A stretch of 64,000 nucleotides of DNA, taken from positions 47,945-111,944 of the forward strand of contig LVBD01000068.1 of NCBI GenBank assembly GCA_001604275.1. Direction: 5' to 3'. Each line of letters starts with the position of its first letter. The first letter of the stretch is position 1. The position numbers were made by a program, and so were the translations under genes. The notes under the pieces are model-generated. The model was not told the origin of the DNA. It ran no database searches and was given only the letters and a program-made list of their open reading frames with translations. This DNA comes from Spirochaetales bacterium Spiro_02 (GTDB lineage Bacteria; Spirochaetota; Spirochaetia; Sphaerochaetales; Sphaerochaetaceae). Below, in pieces: positions 1-9,474 of this stretch.

Positions 1-2
1 CG

Positions 3-545
3 AACGGTTCTGCGTCAGGGCCGGACGTTTCACGGCAGGGTGTGCAACGGGATATCCTGCCGATCGTGGAAGGGACGAAAGTTTCGACGAAATGGGGAAT
101 CATTGATACCACCCATATCCTGTTCATTGCCGCCGGTGCGTTCCATGTAGCGAAACCCTCCGATTTGATTCCCGAACTACAGGGACGTTTCCCGCTGCGC
201 ACTGAGCTCGACGATCTGAAGACCAAGGACTTCTTCCGGATTCTGAAAGAACCTGAAAATGCTATCACGAAGCAGTACCACGAGTTGTTGAAGACCGAAG
301 GAGTGGATGTCCGGTTCACCGATGAAGCGATCACCCGTATCAGCGAAATAGCATGGGAAGTCAACACTACGAGCGAGAACATCGGCGCGAGACGCTTGTA
401 TACGATTATGGAGATCCTGCTCGAGGAACTGTCGTACAGTGCGTCGGAACTCAGCGGTCAGACGATCACGATCACACCTGCGTATGTCGATCAGCGATTG
501 AACGATGTCGTCAGCAATCAGGATCTGAGTCGGTATATTCTGTAG
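3..545 (+). CDS. hslU: HslU, ATPase subunit of HslUV protease, C-terminal part (partial)
   Basis: The reading frame is open from the window edge, so only about the last 180 residues of a roughly 440-residue AAA+ protein are present. HslU unfolds cytoplasmic substrates and feeds them to the HslV peptidase. The visible part starts in the Walker B/sensor region ([12 protein letters not shown], then [11 protein letters not shown]) and includes the arginine-finger region QGRFPLR. The sensor 2 stretch GARRL and the C-terminal small domain follow, ending in RYIL. This tail is typical because HslU inserts its C-terminus into HslV. hslV presumably lies to the left, outside the window. The next gene starts 9 bases downstream, so the two are probably co-transcribed. 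Identification is firm; only the start is missing. Confidence 0.95.
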   Translation, partial: NGSASGPDVSRQGVQRDILPIVEGTKVSTKWGIIDTTHILFIAAGAFHVAKPSDLIPELQGRFPLRTELDDLKTKDFFRILKEPENAITKQYHELLKTEGVDVRFTDEAITRISEIAWEVNTTSENIGARRLYTIMEILLEELSYSASELSGQTITITPAYVDQRLNDVVSNQDLSRYIL

Positions 546-554
546 GAGAGTAGC

Positions 555-1742
555 GTGAAGTACATCACGATCGTCGCTAGAAACTATGATGAAGCGGTTC
601 GCAAAGGTCGCGCCCAATACGGCGATGAGCTGCGGATCCATAGTAGAAGGGATATCCCTGTCCGCGGTGGATTTCTATGGCTTGGCAAACGGACCAAGAC
701 GGAAATTACCTGCTATCTCGCCGAAGGCAAAGCTAAAGAAGCGGGGGCTGATCGCGAATTGTTACTCCACGAGTTCGAGCAGGAAGCAAAGACTCCCGCT
801 CCTGATTCTTTGCAAGCCGATACTACGGAAAGCGCTTCCGTCGCATCGGCTGCCGATTCCAAGGTTGCTGCGGCCCCTCAGGAACAAGGGAGCAGTTCTT
901 TCGACACATTGTTGGAGCACGGAAGGGGACTTTTGGCAAGAAATGATTTTTCGGAAGCCTTCATCGATTCGGTGCTCGAGGCCGAACGCACTGAGTTGGA
1001 GACCGGTGATTCGCTGCCGACGCTTGGCGAGTTCGAACTGCAGATCGTGGATCGGATCGTCGCAGCCGTGGATGTCGACCATTCAAGTCAGTTGCACCCG
1101 CCGAAAATCTTCATCCTGCTTGGTCCGACGGGAATCGGAAAAACTACGACGATCGCCAAGATCGCCGCATTGTACGGAACACTGCCTCCTGTCGAGTTTC
1201 GTCGCAAAGTCGCAATCATCACTCTGGACACATTCCGGATCGGTGCGATAGAACAGATGTCATCGTTCGGCGAGGCTTTGGGGATTCCTGTTTTTTCGGC
1301 GCAGGGTGAGGATGAGTTCTATCGGTTGCTGGACGAACTGTCCGATTACGATCTGCTGTTGGTCGATACGATCGGGAAAAGTCCTCGCGACAAAGAACTC
1401 GCAGTCAAGATGAAGACATTGCTTTCCGTTCCGCCGAAAGAACATTCGAAGTGCTATCTTGCGGTCAGTGCGTCGATGAAAAGCGCTGATATCGAGAAGG
1501 CTCTGGAACAATTCGGCCCGTTCGGAATCCAAAGCCTGATCGTCACGAAAGTCGACGAAACCCAGACGATCGGAAACATTGTCAGCGTGAGCGCCGAGCA
1601 CCGTCTGCCGATGCTGTTCCTGACCGACGGCCAGAAAGTTCCCAGGGATATCCATAAAGCATCAAGTGCGTATATTTTGAATCTGTTGCAAGGATTCGGT
1701 ATGGATTTCGGTGCGTTATGGGAAAATCAGATCTCCCGGTAG
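555..1742 (+). CDS. flhF: FlhF-type SRP-family GTPase
   Basis: A 395-residue protein of the SRP/FtsY/FlhF GTPase class. Residues 1-60 match the FlhF N-terminal module, about 65-130 form a low-complexity linker rich in Ala, Ser and Glu, and the NG GTPase domain follows. G1 is GPTGIGKTTT (about 190-199), G2 is DTFRIGA (225-231), G3 appears as DTIGKSP where DTAGR is usual, and G4 is TKVDE. In flagellated bacteria FlhF sets the number and site of flagella at the membrane. The GTG start has an AGGAGA ribosome site just upstream. No flagellar gene is seen nearby and no flhG follows; the next gene is convergent. Its role without flagella is unknown. Confidence 0.85.
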   Translation: MKYITIVARNYDEAVRKGRAQYGDELRIHSRRDIPVRGGFLWLGKRTKTEITCYLAEGKAKEAGADRELLLHEFEQEAKTPAPDSLQADTTESASVASAADSKVAAAPQEQGSSSFDTLLEHGRGLLARNDFSEAFIDSVLEAERTELETGDSLPTLGEFELQIVDRIVAAVDVDHSSQLHPPKIFILLGPTGIGKTTTIAKIAALYGTLPPVEFRRKVAIITLDTFRIGAIEQMSSFGEALGIPVFSAQGEDEFYRLLDELSDYDLLLVDTIGKSPRDKELAVKMKTLLSVPPKEHSKCYLAVSASMKSADIEKALEQFGPFGIQSLIVTKVDETQTIGNIVSVSAEHRLPMLFLTDGQKVPRDIHKASSAYILNLLQGFGMDFGALWENQISR

Positions 1743-1823
1743 CGATGGCGCATGTCTTGAAGATAGGTTCGAACGATCAGCCGTTGCAGACTTTCTCGGT
1801 CGGTTCCGAGTTCGGGAAGAGTC

Positions 1824-3491
1824 TTACTGGATGACAGTAGCTTTGACGCTGGTGAGCTTCCCTTGGGACGCCAACCCCTTGATGACGTTCGCGATTGCTG
1901 GCGCCGCGATATTGCTTCCCCAGATCGTATCCCCCTTCGGATGAGCCGCCGCCACGTAGATGATGTATCTTGGTTGTTGAGCAGGCACGATCGCAAGGGT
2001 GGAGGCAAGGACCGAACCGTCGGAATAGCTATTCGTTTCAGGATTGAGAATTTGTGCGGTACCGGTTTTTGCCGCGATCGTAAAGCCTTCGACCGAGGCA
2101 TGGATCGCAGTACCTCCAGGTTCTGTCGCTGTGACCATGGCATCAAGGACTTCCGTTGCAACTTCAGGTGCGAGCACCCGTTCTGCTTCGGTTCGTTCGG
2201 AAGTCGCGACCACCGTACCGTCATGAGTAACAATTCTCCGAATGATGTTCGGTTTCAGGAGGGTTCCCTCGTTGGTAAACACCGTGGCGGCGGTCACCAT
2301 CTGTAACGCATTCACACCAAGTTCTTGACCGAACGACAGCGTCGCCTTCGTGCGCCCGGACCAGTCGGACACTGCTGGCAGAGCCCCTGCGATGCTTCCT
2401 TGCAAGCCGATATCCCATCGCTGGCCGAAATGGAATTTCCGCAACATCTCATAGAACCGCTGGTCGTCGGTCTGAAGCGCCCAATGGACGATTGCGCCGT
2501 TGCAGGAATACTTGATCATTCCCGCGCTGTCGATCTCGCCATGGGGAGAGACGCAGTTGATGGTCACATTCTGACCTCCGGGCATGCTGAACGTATAACT
2601 TCCATCGCAGAAAAACGGCTCGTCGAAATCAGCCTGCCCGATTTCCTTGCAGGCGGCAAGGGAAAAAATCTTGAAAACGGACCCCGGTTCATACATATAG
2701 CTGAGCAGTCTGTTCTGCCGTTGTTGAGCGTCGGAAAGATTGTATCTGTTGGGGTCATACCACGGATAGGAAGACGAAGCTAGGATATCGCCCGACGTCG
2801 CATCCATCACGACAGCCATGATGTAGTCGGGATCGTGCTGGTCGGCGATATTCTGTACCTGGAGATCCAGCAGATACTGGATGTCCAGGTCGAGCGTCAG
2901 ATAGATGTCGTTGCCGTACGTCACTGTTTCTCCGAGGTTTGGATACGGCGACAATTCCTGATCATAAGCAAGTTCAATGCCTTCGATTCCTCTGTTGTCG
3001 GTATTGGTGAATCCTACCATCTGAACCCCATGAAAGGATGCCGGATAGCTGCGTCCATAGTGCTTTTCAAGCAGAATCCCATTTTCGAGTTTCGCTTTCC
3101 GAATAGCTTCCCGCAGAGGATCAACCATAGCGTCCCCGATCTTCCTTTGAATCAACGCATACGTGGTATAGCGCTCACATGTGGAAAGAATCTGCTCCGG
3201 GGCGAGTCCTACGTAGGGCGAGACAACTTCCGCGGCAAGCCTCAGGTTAGGAATGTTCTTCAGCAGGAATGCGCAGGACCAGTATGGTGTCTCCATTGCA
3301 AGTATCCGTCCGTTGCGATCGAAAATTGTTCCGCGCACCACCTGTGAAGCGATTTCAGGATTAATATATGCGACATCGTGTTCCTTCCCGTCCACGATGA
3401 TGTAGGCGATGCGTGCCAGCAAGAGAATCTGCGCTATGAGTATCAGCAAGAGGAAGAAACGATAAAATCGGCGTTTTGGACTGGATACCAT
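1824..3491 (-). CDS. ftsI: Class B penicillin-binding protein, FtsI/PBP2-like transpeptidase
   Basis: A 555-residue bitopic membrane protein that should cross-link peptidoglycan, most likely at the division septum. One hydrophobic segment lies at residues 10-33. The class B dimerisation motif RGTIFDRNG is at 53-61, and the transpeptidase domain carries all three active-site motifs: SVFK (271-274), SCN (329-331) and KTG (475-477). It is therefore expected to be active and to bind beta-lactams. It is transcribed divergently from the LysM/M23 protein, with 39 bases between the starts. The ATG lacks a ribosome site and sits about 3 bases after the predicted transcription start, so the message may be leaderless. 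FtsI versus another class B PBP cannot be settled here. Confidence 0.88.
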   Translation of the reverse strand: MVSSPKRRFYRFFLLLILIAQILLLARIAYIIVDGKEHDVAYINPEIASQVVRGTIFDRNGRILAMETPYWSCAFLLKNIPNLRLAAEVVSPYVGLAPEQILSTCERYTTYALIQRKIGDAMVDPLREAIRKAKLENGILLEKHYGRSYPASFHGVQMVGFTNTDNRGIEGIELAYDQELSPYPNLGETVTYGNDIYLTLDLDIQYLLDLQVQNIADQHDPDYIMAVVMDATSGDILASSSYPWYDPNRYNLSDAQQRQNRLLSYMYEPGSVFKIFSLAACKEIGQADFDEPFFCDGSYTFSMPGGQNVTINCVSPHGEIDSAGMIKYSCNGAIVHWALQTDDQRFYEMLRKFHFGQRWDIGLQGSIAGALPAVSDWSGRTKATLSFGQELGVNALQMVTAATVFTNEGTLLKPNIIRRIVTHDGTVVATSERTEAERVLAPEVATEVLDAMVTATEPGGTAIHASVEGFTIAAKTGTAQILNPETNSYSDGSVLASTLAIVPAQQPRYIIYVAAAHPKGDTIWGSNIAAPAIANVIKGLASQGKLTSVKATVIQ

Positions 3492-3500
3492 AATGATTTT

Positions 3501-3529
3501 ATATTAGTATGTAGCCAAGGTAATGTCGA
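3501..3529 (-). promoter_or_regulatory. Sigma-70-type promoter of the PBP gene
   Basis: On the minus strand -35 TCGACA (3524-3529) and -10 TAATAT (3501-3506) are separated by exactly 17 bases. The predicted start of transcription is near 3494, next to the ATG at 3491, and no Shine-Dalgarno sequence fits between. The divergent gene starts at 3531, so this promoter fills the whole intergenic space. Confidence 0.5.
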
Positions 3530-3530
3530 G

Positions 3531-4712
3531 ATGGGCAGAGAAAGCTATGATGATTTGACACCCGGTCCAAGTCGGAACGGAAGACCTCACAGAGGTGATG
3601 CTGGAAATAATTCCCGTCGACTGATTCTCGTCGTGGTCGTCGTCGGCGTATTGCTGTGCGCTGTCGCTGTCTTTTTGTGGCTTACGTTGTTTCCCGCCGA
3701 AACACAGTCTGTTACGCCGGTACCCGCTGCATCTGTTCCAACCGTTGCCCAGGAACCTGTGTCCTCAGGTGCCGCGCAAGCAGCGGTACCTGAGGAAGGT
3801 GGGGATGTTTCCGCTGTTCCTCCCGTCGCACCCGTTCAATCCGAACCGGAACAGAAAACCGTCGGAGACACCGTTCCCGCGGCATCTCCGGTAGCGCAGG
3901 CGACGGACGCTACGAGCGGAACGACCGCACGGTCTCTCGATGCACAGAAGAAAACGCTCGGAAACGATGGTACTTCGATCCAGTATGCGGACCATCTGGT
4001 GGCTGAAGGCGAGACGCTCGCATCCATTGCGGAAGCATATGGGCTTCGTCCTCAGACGATCATCAGCGTCAACAGAATCAAGAATATCGAAGCGATCGTC
4101 CCTGGAGGAACGCTCAGGATCCCTGATCGTGACGGTCAGCTGTATGTCGTCCAGGAAGGGGATATGCTCAGTACGATCAGTCGAAAATTCAGTCCGACCC
4201 TCGGCTGGAAGACCTTGCAGGAATTGAATGGATTGACAAGCGAGAATATCAAGGTCGGACAAGTCCTGTTCATACCTGACACGACTTCGACTTCCGTCGT
4301 TTCTCCGACGGTTTCCACTACCAGGTTCGTCCAGCCGACCACCGGGCGGATCGTCGGTCTCTATGGACAGTCGGTCATGGAACCGACTACCGGCGCATCG
4401 TTGATCCTCGACGGAATCAGAATCCAAGGAAAGATAGGTACTGCGGTCAAGGCTTCCGCGGCAGGTGTCGTCGTCGACGCTGGATATGAACCGCAAGGAA
4501 GGGGACGGTTCGTCCAGATCAGCCATGAGGGCGGATACAAGACGAGTTATGAGCATCTTGAGAGCGTCGGCGTCAAAATCGGCGAACAAGTGCGTCAAGG
4601 CGATCCGATCGGAAGTATCGGAACCACTGGAACGGAATTCTCCGAACCGACATTGTTCTTCAAGATAGAGCAGGGCGGAATCGCGCTGGATCCCGCCGGA
4701 TTCTTCCAGTAA
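3531..4712 (+). CDS. LysM-LysM-M23 (LytM-like) cell-wall protein, zinc ligands lost
   Basis: A 393-residue membrane-anchored envelope protein. A transmembrane segment lies at about residues 23-46, followed by a Pro/Ala/Val-rich stretch, two LysM peptidoglycan-binding modules (about 155-200 and 203-250) and a C-terminal M23 domain (about 265-393). ATG 3531 is chosen because AAGG precedes it by 10 bases and the frame further upstream is an uncharged extension into the PBP gene. In M23 peptidases zinc is held by His and Asp of HxxxD and the last His of HxH. Here these regions read TGASLILD and PTLFF, so the metal site is gone, as in divisome activators such as EnvC and NlpD. A role in activating a cell-wall hydrolase is inferred, supported by its divergent pairing with the PBP. 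Confidence 0.8.
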   Translation: MGRESYDDLTPGPSRNGRPHRGDAGNNSRRLILVVVVVGVLLCAVAVFLWLTLFPAETQSVTPVPAASVPTVAQEPVSSGAAQAAVPEEGGDVSAVPPVAPVQSEPEQKTVGDTVPAASPVAQATDATSGTTARSLDAQKKTLGNDGTSIQYADHLVAEGETLASIAEAYGLRPQTIISVNRIKNIEAIVPGGTLRIPDRDGQLYVVQEGDMLSTISRKFSPTLGWKTLQELNGLTSENIKVGQVLFIPDTTSTSVVSPTVSTTRFVQPTTGRIVGLYGQSVMEPTTGASLILDGIRIQGKIGTAVKASAAGVVVDAGYEPQGRGRFVQISHEGGYKTSYEHLESVGVKIGEQVRQGDPIGSIGTTGTEFSEPTLFFKIEQGGIALDPAGFFQ

Positions 4713-4733
4713 TCTCAGAAAACCGAAGCGACG

Positions 4734-7511
4734 CTAGACGTTCGCTCCATGACAGTGCTTGTATTTCTTCCCGCTGCCGCAGGGACAGGGATCATTGCGT
4801 CCTACTTTGGGATATGTCCTGCGTATGGTCGCGTTCTCTGGTTGAGATGCGGCCTGCGTGGCTCCCGAGACGGCCTCTCCTCCGAACTGAGCGGTACCGC
4901 TGTGTCGTTCCACCGTCTTGACCGGTTGGCGTCGTCTTGCCGCATAGTTTTCATTCGCCGGTCGGATCTGGACGCGGACGATCGTACGCGCGACCGCATG
5001 CTTGATTTCGTCAAGCATTCTGTCGAATATCTCGAACCCCTCCACCTTGTATTCCAGCAGTGGGTTCTTTTGCGCATATGTCCTCAGGGAAACGGCGTCA
5101 CGAAGTTCCTCAAGTTGCTCGAGATGGTTCTGCCACCGCATGTCGATCTGACGCAGATAATTGAAGCGAAGGAAATCATTGAACGGTTTTTCTCCCGTCA
5201 ATGCGACTTTCTCTCTGACTTCCGTCTCGATCTGGTCATTGAGCCGCCGCTTGATCTGTTCTGGCTCAATGTTCGAGATTTCCTCAGCGGTGATCGTCGG
5301 TTCCATGTGGAATTGCTCCATCATGGAATCCTGTATGTTCTGCCAAGGCTTTTCCTTCGTCGCTTTATCCGAAAAAATTCCATCGACGATTCCATCGATC
5401 ATTTCCGAGCATGCCTGCAACGCCCTTGCTACGAGATCGGAATCGGTAAGTATCTGATCCCGCTGGTCGTAGATGAAATTCCGCTGTTCATTGAGAACGT
5501 CATCATATTCCAGCAGATGTTTCCTGATTTCAAAGTTCCTCTCTTCCACGCGAACCTGGGCTTTCTCGATCGCCTTGCTGAGCATCGGATGCTCGATCGG
5601 TTCTCCTTCGCTCATTCCAACGCGGCCGAGCATGTTTTTCAGATTATCATTGGCGAACAGACGCATCAGCGTATCATCGAGGGAGATATAGAATCTACTA
5701 GTTCCCGGATCTCCTTGTCTTCCGCTTCTCCCCCGCAACTGGTTATCTATACGCCGGGATTCATGCCGTTCCGTACCGAGGATATACAGCCCGCCCAGTT
5801 CCTTCACCTCTTCGTAGGCTTTCTTCCACTCAGGGTATACCATCTGTAGTGCCTGCTGGAATTCTTCGGGAGATGCGTCGGAGCCGCATAGTTTCCGCGC
5901 CCGGGCTTCAAGGGACCCTCCGAGCTTGATGTCGGTTCCTCGACCGGCCATGTTGGTTGCGATCGTGACCGCTCCTTTCGCACCAGCTTCCTCGATGATC
6001 AAAGCCTCTCTTGCGTGGTTCTTCGCATTGAGAACTTCGTGGCGGATTCCCTCCTTGCGCAGCAACGTGGACAACAGTTCCGACTTCTCGATGGAAACAG
6101 TACCGACGAGGATCGGTTGCCCGGTCGCATGGACACGAGCTATCTCTTCGCAAATCGCCTTGAGCTTGAAGGGTTCGCTGTAATAGACGACATCGTGCAA
6201 GTCTTTGCGTTGGATCGGTTTGTTTGTGGGGATGACGACGACGTCCAGCTGATAGATTTTCTGGAACTCTGCGGCTTCCGTATCCGCGGTTCCGGTCATG
6301 CCGCTGATCTTGTCGTACATGCGGAAGAAATTCTGGAACGTGATGGTTGCCAAGGTCTTGTTCTGCCCGAGAATCTTGATGCGCTCCTTCGCTTCGATCG
6401 CCTGGTGCAGACCATCGCTATAGCGCCTTCCATGCAGTATTCTGCCAGTGAATTCATCGACAATCTGTATCTGGTTGTCCGCTACGACATAGTCGACATC
6501 GAGATGGAACAGCTTGTGCGCTTTGACAGCCTGCGTGACATAATGCACATACTCGAAATTCTCGTCGTCGTAGAGGGAGCCTTCGATGATGCGATTCTTC
6601 TGAAGCAACTGCTCGATATGCTGGATACCTTGGGAGGTGAATGTAATCCGCTTCTGCTTCTCATCGATCTTGTAGTCGCCTTTTGGATCGAACGGCTGAG
6701 CGTTCCGGTCGAAACGGGCGAGGGGATCCTCTTCATAGTAGTCTCCGGTTTCCGGATCTTTCTCGCATTCGACGAGGAACGGAGCGATCTTGTCCGCAGC
6801 CATGACCTGCTTGGAATCGTCCTCCGCCTGACCGCTGATGATCAGCGGAGTTCTTGCTTCGTCGATCAGGATCGAGTCGATTTCGTCGATGATGCAGTAG
6901 TGATGTTTCGGCTGGATTTTCTCGGCATAGGACCATTTCATGTTGTCGCGGAGATAGTCGAAACCGAATTCGTTGTTCGTACCATAGGTAATGTCGCATC
7001 CATATGCCAGTCTTCGCTGTTCATTGTCAAGGTTGGAAAGAATCACACCTACGGACAGACCGAGGAAGCTGAACACCGGCCCCATCCAGCCGGCGTCACG
7101 ACTGGCAAGATAGTCGTTGACTGTCACGATATGGACGCCAAGTCCTGTCAATGCGTTGAGATATGCGGCGGGAACACAGGTGAGGGTCTTTCCTTCCCCG
7201 GTCTTCATTTCCAGAATATTCCCTTCGTGGAGCACGACAGCGCCCATGATCTGCACATCGTAATGGCGTTCTCCAAGAACTCGGAACGCCGCTTCGCGAG
7301 CCAGCGCATAGGCTTCGGGAAGCAGGTCGTCCAAAGTCTCTCCGGCAGACAGCCGTTGTTTGAACACCTCGGTCTGCCGAGGGAACTCTTCATCTTTGAA
7401 CGCTTTCGCCCACGGCTCCTTCTCGTTGACCTTCGCTACGATCGGATACAGATGCCGAAGATCCTTATCCTGTTTTGTGCCGAATAATTTCTGGAAAATC
7501 GATTTGCCCAT
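4734..7511 (-). CDS. secA: SecA preprotein translocase ATPase
   Basis: A 925-residue motor ATPase that drives unfolded preproteins through SecYEG at the inner membrane. Walker A (KTGEGKT) and the DEAD-type box IIDEID are present in NBD1, and the helicase-like motifs [10 protein letters not shown] and [11 protein letters not shown] in NBD2. The protein ends with the SEC-C zinc motif [14 protein letters not shown], which binds SecB or ribosomes in other bacteria. The frame stays open 42 codons further upstream, but ATG 7511 has AAGGG eight bases before it and begins with the family-typical [11 protein letters not shown]. It converges on the LysM/M23 gene with 21 bases between stops. A 5' leader of about 110 bases is predicted. 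Confidence 0.95.
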   Translation of the reverse strand: MGKSIFQKLFGTKQDKDLRHLYPIVAKVNEKEPWAKAFKDEEFPRQTEVFKQRLSAGETLDDLLPEAYALAREAAFRVLGERHYDVQIMGAVVLHEGNILEMKTGEGKTLTCVPAAYLNALTGLGVHIVTVNDYLASRDAGWMGPVFSFLGLSVGVILSNLDNEQRRLAYGCDITYGTNNEFGFDYLRDNMKWSYAEKIQPKHHYCIIDEIDSILIDEARTPLIISGQAEDDSKQVMAADKIAPFLVECEKDPETGDYYEEDPLARFDRNAQPFDPKGDYKIDEKQKRITFTSQGIQHIEQLLQKNRIIEGSLYDDENFEYVHYVTQAVKAHKLFHLDVDYVVADNQIQIVDEFTGRILHGRRYSDGLHQAIEAKERIKILGQNKTLATITFQNFFRMYDKISGMTGTADTEAAEFQKIYQLDVVVIPTNKPIQRKDLHDVVYYSEPFKLKAICEEIARVHATGQPILVGTVSIEKSELLSTLLRKEGIRHEVLNAKNHAREALIIEEAGAKGAVTIATNMAGRGTDIKLGGSLEARARKLCGSDASPEEFQQALQMVYPEWKKAYEEVKELGGLYILGTERHESRRIDNQLRGRSGRQGDPGTSRFYISLDDTLMRLFANDNLKNMLGRVGMSEGEPIEHPMLSKAIEKAQVRVEERNFEIRKHLLEYDDVLNEQRNFIYDQRDQILTDSDLVARALQACSEMIDGIVDGIFSDKATKEKPWQNIQDSMMEQFHMEPTITAEEISNIEPEQIKRRLNDQIETEVREKVALTGEKPFNDFLRFNYLRQIDMRWQNHLEQLEELRDAVSLRTYAQKNPLLEYKVEGFEIFDRMLDEIKHAVARTIVRVQIRPANENYAARRRQPVKTVERHSGTAQFGGEAVSGATQAASQPENATIRRTYPKVGRNDPCPCGSGKKYKHCHGANV

Positions 7512-7522
7512 TGGAAACGCCC

Positions 7523-7600
7523 TTATTCCTTCTGATGCGACGCGTGTCGCGGCATGCGGATTGACTCGCCGGAAATCGTAAGGAAAAACAAGGAAAACAG
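7523..7600 (-). other. Possible secA leader peptide (25 codons, CTG start)
   Basis: In the predicted secA 5' leader a strong AGGAGG box (minus strand, 7607-7612) is followed six bases later by a CTG opening a 25-codon frame. The frame begins with a hydrophobic run LFSLFFLTI and ends at a TAA inside the secA ribosome site. SecM-like arrest peptides occupy this position in other bacteria. CTG is a rare start and no known arrest motif is visible, so this is tentative. Confidence 0.25.
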
Positions 7601-7626
7601 TCTTTTCCTCCTGTCCAGCAGAAGAA

Positions 7627-7632
7627 AGTATA
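7627..7632 (-). promoter_or_regulatory. secA: Likely -10 box of secA promoter
   Basis: TATACT on the minus strand, about 115 bases before the chosen secA start. No good -35 box lies 16-18 bases upstream, so only the -10 element is proposed. If used, it excludes the longer secA frame, whose start codon would lie within the promoter. Confidence 0.35.
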
Positions 7633-7787
7633 CTCAAAATCGAAGGAGATGCATAGCGTTTTGACCGATTGTAGGTATTATCAGCGACTCATTAATGAAC
7701 AGTGTGGGGAAAGAGAGTTCCTGCCCTGCATGAAAGTAGTTCCTAGGATATACCCGATATGGTATGATCTTCGTCAGAGGAGACGGT

Positions 7788-8906
7788 ATGAAGGTCTGCT
7801 ATACTGGAGGAGGTACCGCCGGGCACATCATTCCCGCGCTTGCTGTGGCCGAAGAGCTCCGATTGGAACTTGATGCGGTCGGAGCGTCCTATGAAGCCTT
7901 CTGGATCGGGACGAAGGATCAGGCCGAGAAGGATATGGTCGAGAACGCAGGAATTCGTTTCCGCTCCATACCTACCGGTAAACTGCGAAGATATCTTTCC
8001 TGGAAGAACATAGCGGATGTCTTCAGAATCTTCGCAGGGATATGTAGGTCGGTCGCGATCCTGAAAAATGAGCGGCCCGATGTCCTGTTCTCGAAAGGAG
8101 GGTTCGCATCGGTTCCTCCTGTGATCGCGGCATGGTTGCTGAGGATCCCCTCCGTGACGCATGAGTCGGACGTCTCGACCGGGCTTGCGAATCGGATCAA
8201 CGCCCGTTTCGTCACGACAGTCTGTCTCTCCTGCGAGGATGCTGCGAAAAATGTGTCGCGCAAGCAGCGTTGGAAAACGGTAGTCACCGGGAATCCGGTT
8301 CGGAAAGAACTCTTGCGGGCGGATCCTGCGCATGGGCGGACGTTTCTTCATATCGACTCCGACATGCCGCTGATCCTCGTGCTAGGAGGAAGCCAGGGCG
8401 CGTTGCAGATCAACGAACTGGTATGGGACTGTCTCGAGGCTTTGTGTGGAATGGCGTTCGTCGTCCATCAGACTGGAAGCAGAACGTGGAAACGGGTCGA
8501 ACATGACCGATATCTTTGCATGCCGTTCCTGCACGATGAATTATACGATATCATCGCGGCATCGTCGCTGGTCATTTCCAGAGCGGGGGCCGGTACATTG
8601 GCTGAACTGGCCGCTTTGCGTCGGCCAATGCTCCTGTTGCCGCTGGGTACAGATGCTTCCAGGGGGGATCAGATTCTTAACGCCCGGAGGATGGAGGCGG
8701 TAGGCGCTGCGAAAGTACTGCTTCGCGGTGACGCCACGAAGCAGCGATTGCTTTCTGACGTGTGGACGATCATGTCGGATGCTTCGCTCAGGGAGAGGAT
8801 GTCCGAAGCCTGTGCAAAGGTTTCGGTTCCCGATGCTGCGAAAAAAATCGCCTGCGAGATATCGTCCGCTTGCAAGTTGCCTCGAAATGAAGTAAGAGGT
8901 AATTGA
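7788..8906 (+). CDS. murG: MurG, lipid II synthase
   Basis: Undecaprenyl-PP-MurNAc-pentapeptide N-acetylglucosaminyltransferase, 372 residues. It transfers GlcNAc to lipid I on the inner face of the membrane to make lipid II. It is a GT-B fold protein: the N-terminal glycine loop TGGGTAGHIIPA, the mid-region GGFASVP and HESD motifs, and the C-terminal GGSQGA loop and SRAGAGT signature are all present. ATG 7788 is chosen over an upstream in-frame codon because AGAGGAGA stands a few bases before it. Together with the PBP it shows that this organism makes peptidoglycan. cvpA follows after 52 bases on the same strand. Confidence 0.95.
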   Translation: MKVCYTGGGTAGHIIPALAVAEELRLELDAVGASYEAFWIGTKDQAEKDMVENAGIRFRSIPTGKLRRYLSWKNIADVFRIFAGICRSVAILKNERPDVLFSKGGFASVPPVIAAWLLRIPSVTHESDVSTGLANRINARFVTTVCLSCEDAAKNVSRKQRWKTVVTGNPVRKELLRADPAHGRTFLHIDSDMPLILVLGGSQGALQINELVWDCLEALCGMAFVVHQTGSRTWKRVEHDRYLCMPFLHDELYDIIAASSLVISRAGAGTLAELAALRRPMLLLPLGTDASRGDQILNARRMEAVGAAKVLLRGDATKQRLLSDVWTIMSDASLRERMSEACAKVSVPDAAKKIACEISSACKLPRNEVRGN

Positions 8907-8958
8907 CCGCTTTGTCATGCGGAAAGATTGCGCGACAGGCTGTTGACAAGGAGAGCGT

Positions 8959-9474
8959 ATGGATTGGGGAATAACGATCGGTTCTGTTTTCTTTAGTTCG
9001 ATCGACATCATCGTGTTCGCATTGTGCATGTTCGGCGGTATCGGAGGAGCGATCACCGGATTCGCCGATTCGTTCGCGAGTAGCGCTGGGTACATCATGG
9101 GCTTTTTCGTTTCGCTGATGTTCACAGGCCGGCTTTCCTCGCTCGTACAAGAAACGTTTCCAGGCTTCCCGCTTTTTCTTGCAGTCCTTGTAGTGTTCGT
9201 CCTGCTCTTTCTGGTCGGATACGGGCTTCTCAGACTGATCGGTAATTTTCTGGAGCATGTCATGGAAAGCATCGGCATCGATGTCATCAACAAGCTGCTC
9301 GGTTTTTTCTGGGGCGTCATAGAAGCTGGAATCATCCTCAGCGTCATCATCTATCTGCTTGACCTACAGACCGTTTTCGATCTCTCCCAATGGTTCGACA
9401 AGAGCCAGATCGTCGTACGGCTCGTCAGGCCGCTTGTTCCCGAATCGATCGGCATCGTGTCAGGACTTGTGTGA
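8959..9474 (+). CDS. cvpA: CvpA family membrane protein
   Basis: A 171-residue integral membrane protein with four hydrophobic segments (about residues 10-30, 38-57, 72-95 and 112-133) and a soluble C-terminal tail, the usual CvpA layout. The family is named after colicin V production and has been linked to envelope stress and bile tolerance, but its biochemical role is not established. An AAGGAGAG ribosome site precedes the ATG. The stop codon overlaps the start of the next gene (TGATG at 9472-9476), so translation of the two is probably coupled. Confidence 0.8.
   Translation: MDWGITIGSVFFSSIDIIVFALCMFGGIGGAITGFADSFASSAGYIMGFFVSLMFTGRLSSLVQETFPGFPLFLAVLVVFVLLFLVGYGLLRLIGNFLEHVMESIGIDVINKLLGFFWGVIEAGIILSVIIYLLDLQTVFDLSQWFDKSQIVVRLVRPLVPESIGIVSGLV

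Noticed and set aside
6015..7487. 490-codon open frame antisense to secA
   Set aside because: It lies wholly within secA, lacks a ribosome site and known motifs, and is explained by codon bias of a GC-moderate gene producing few antisense stops.
7512..7637. 42-residue N-terminal extension of SecA
   Set aside because: The extension would start inside the -10 region, and ATG 7511 has a ribosome site and the family-typical N-terminus.
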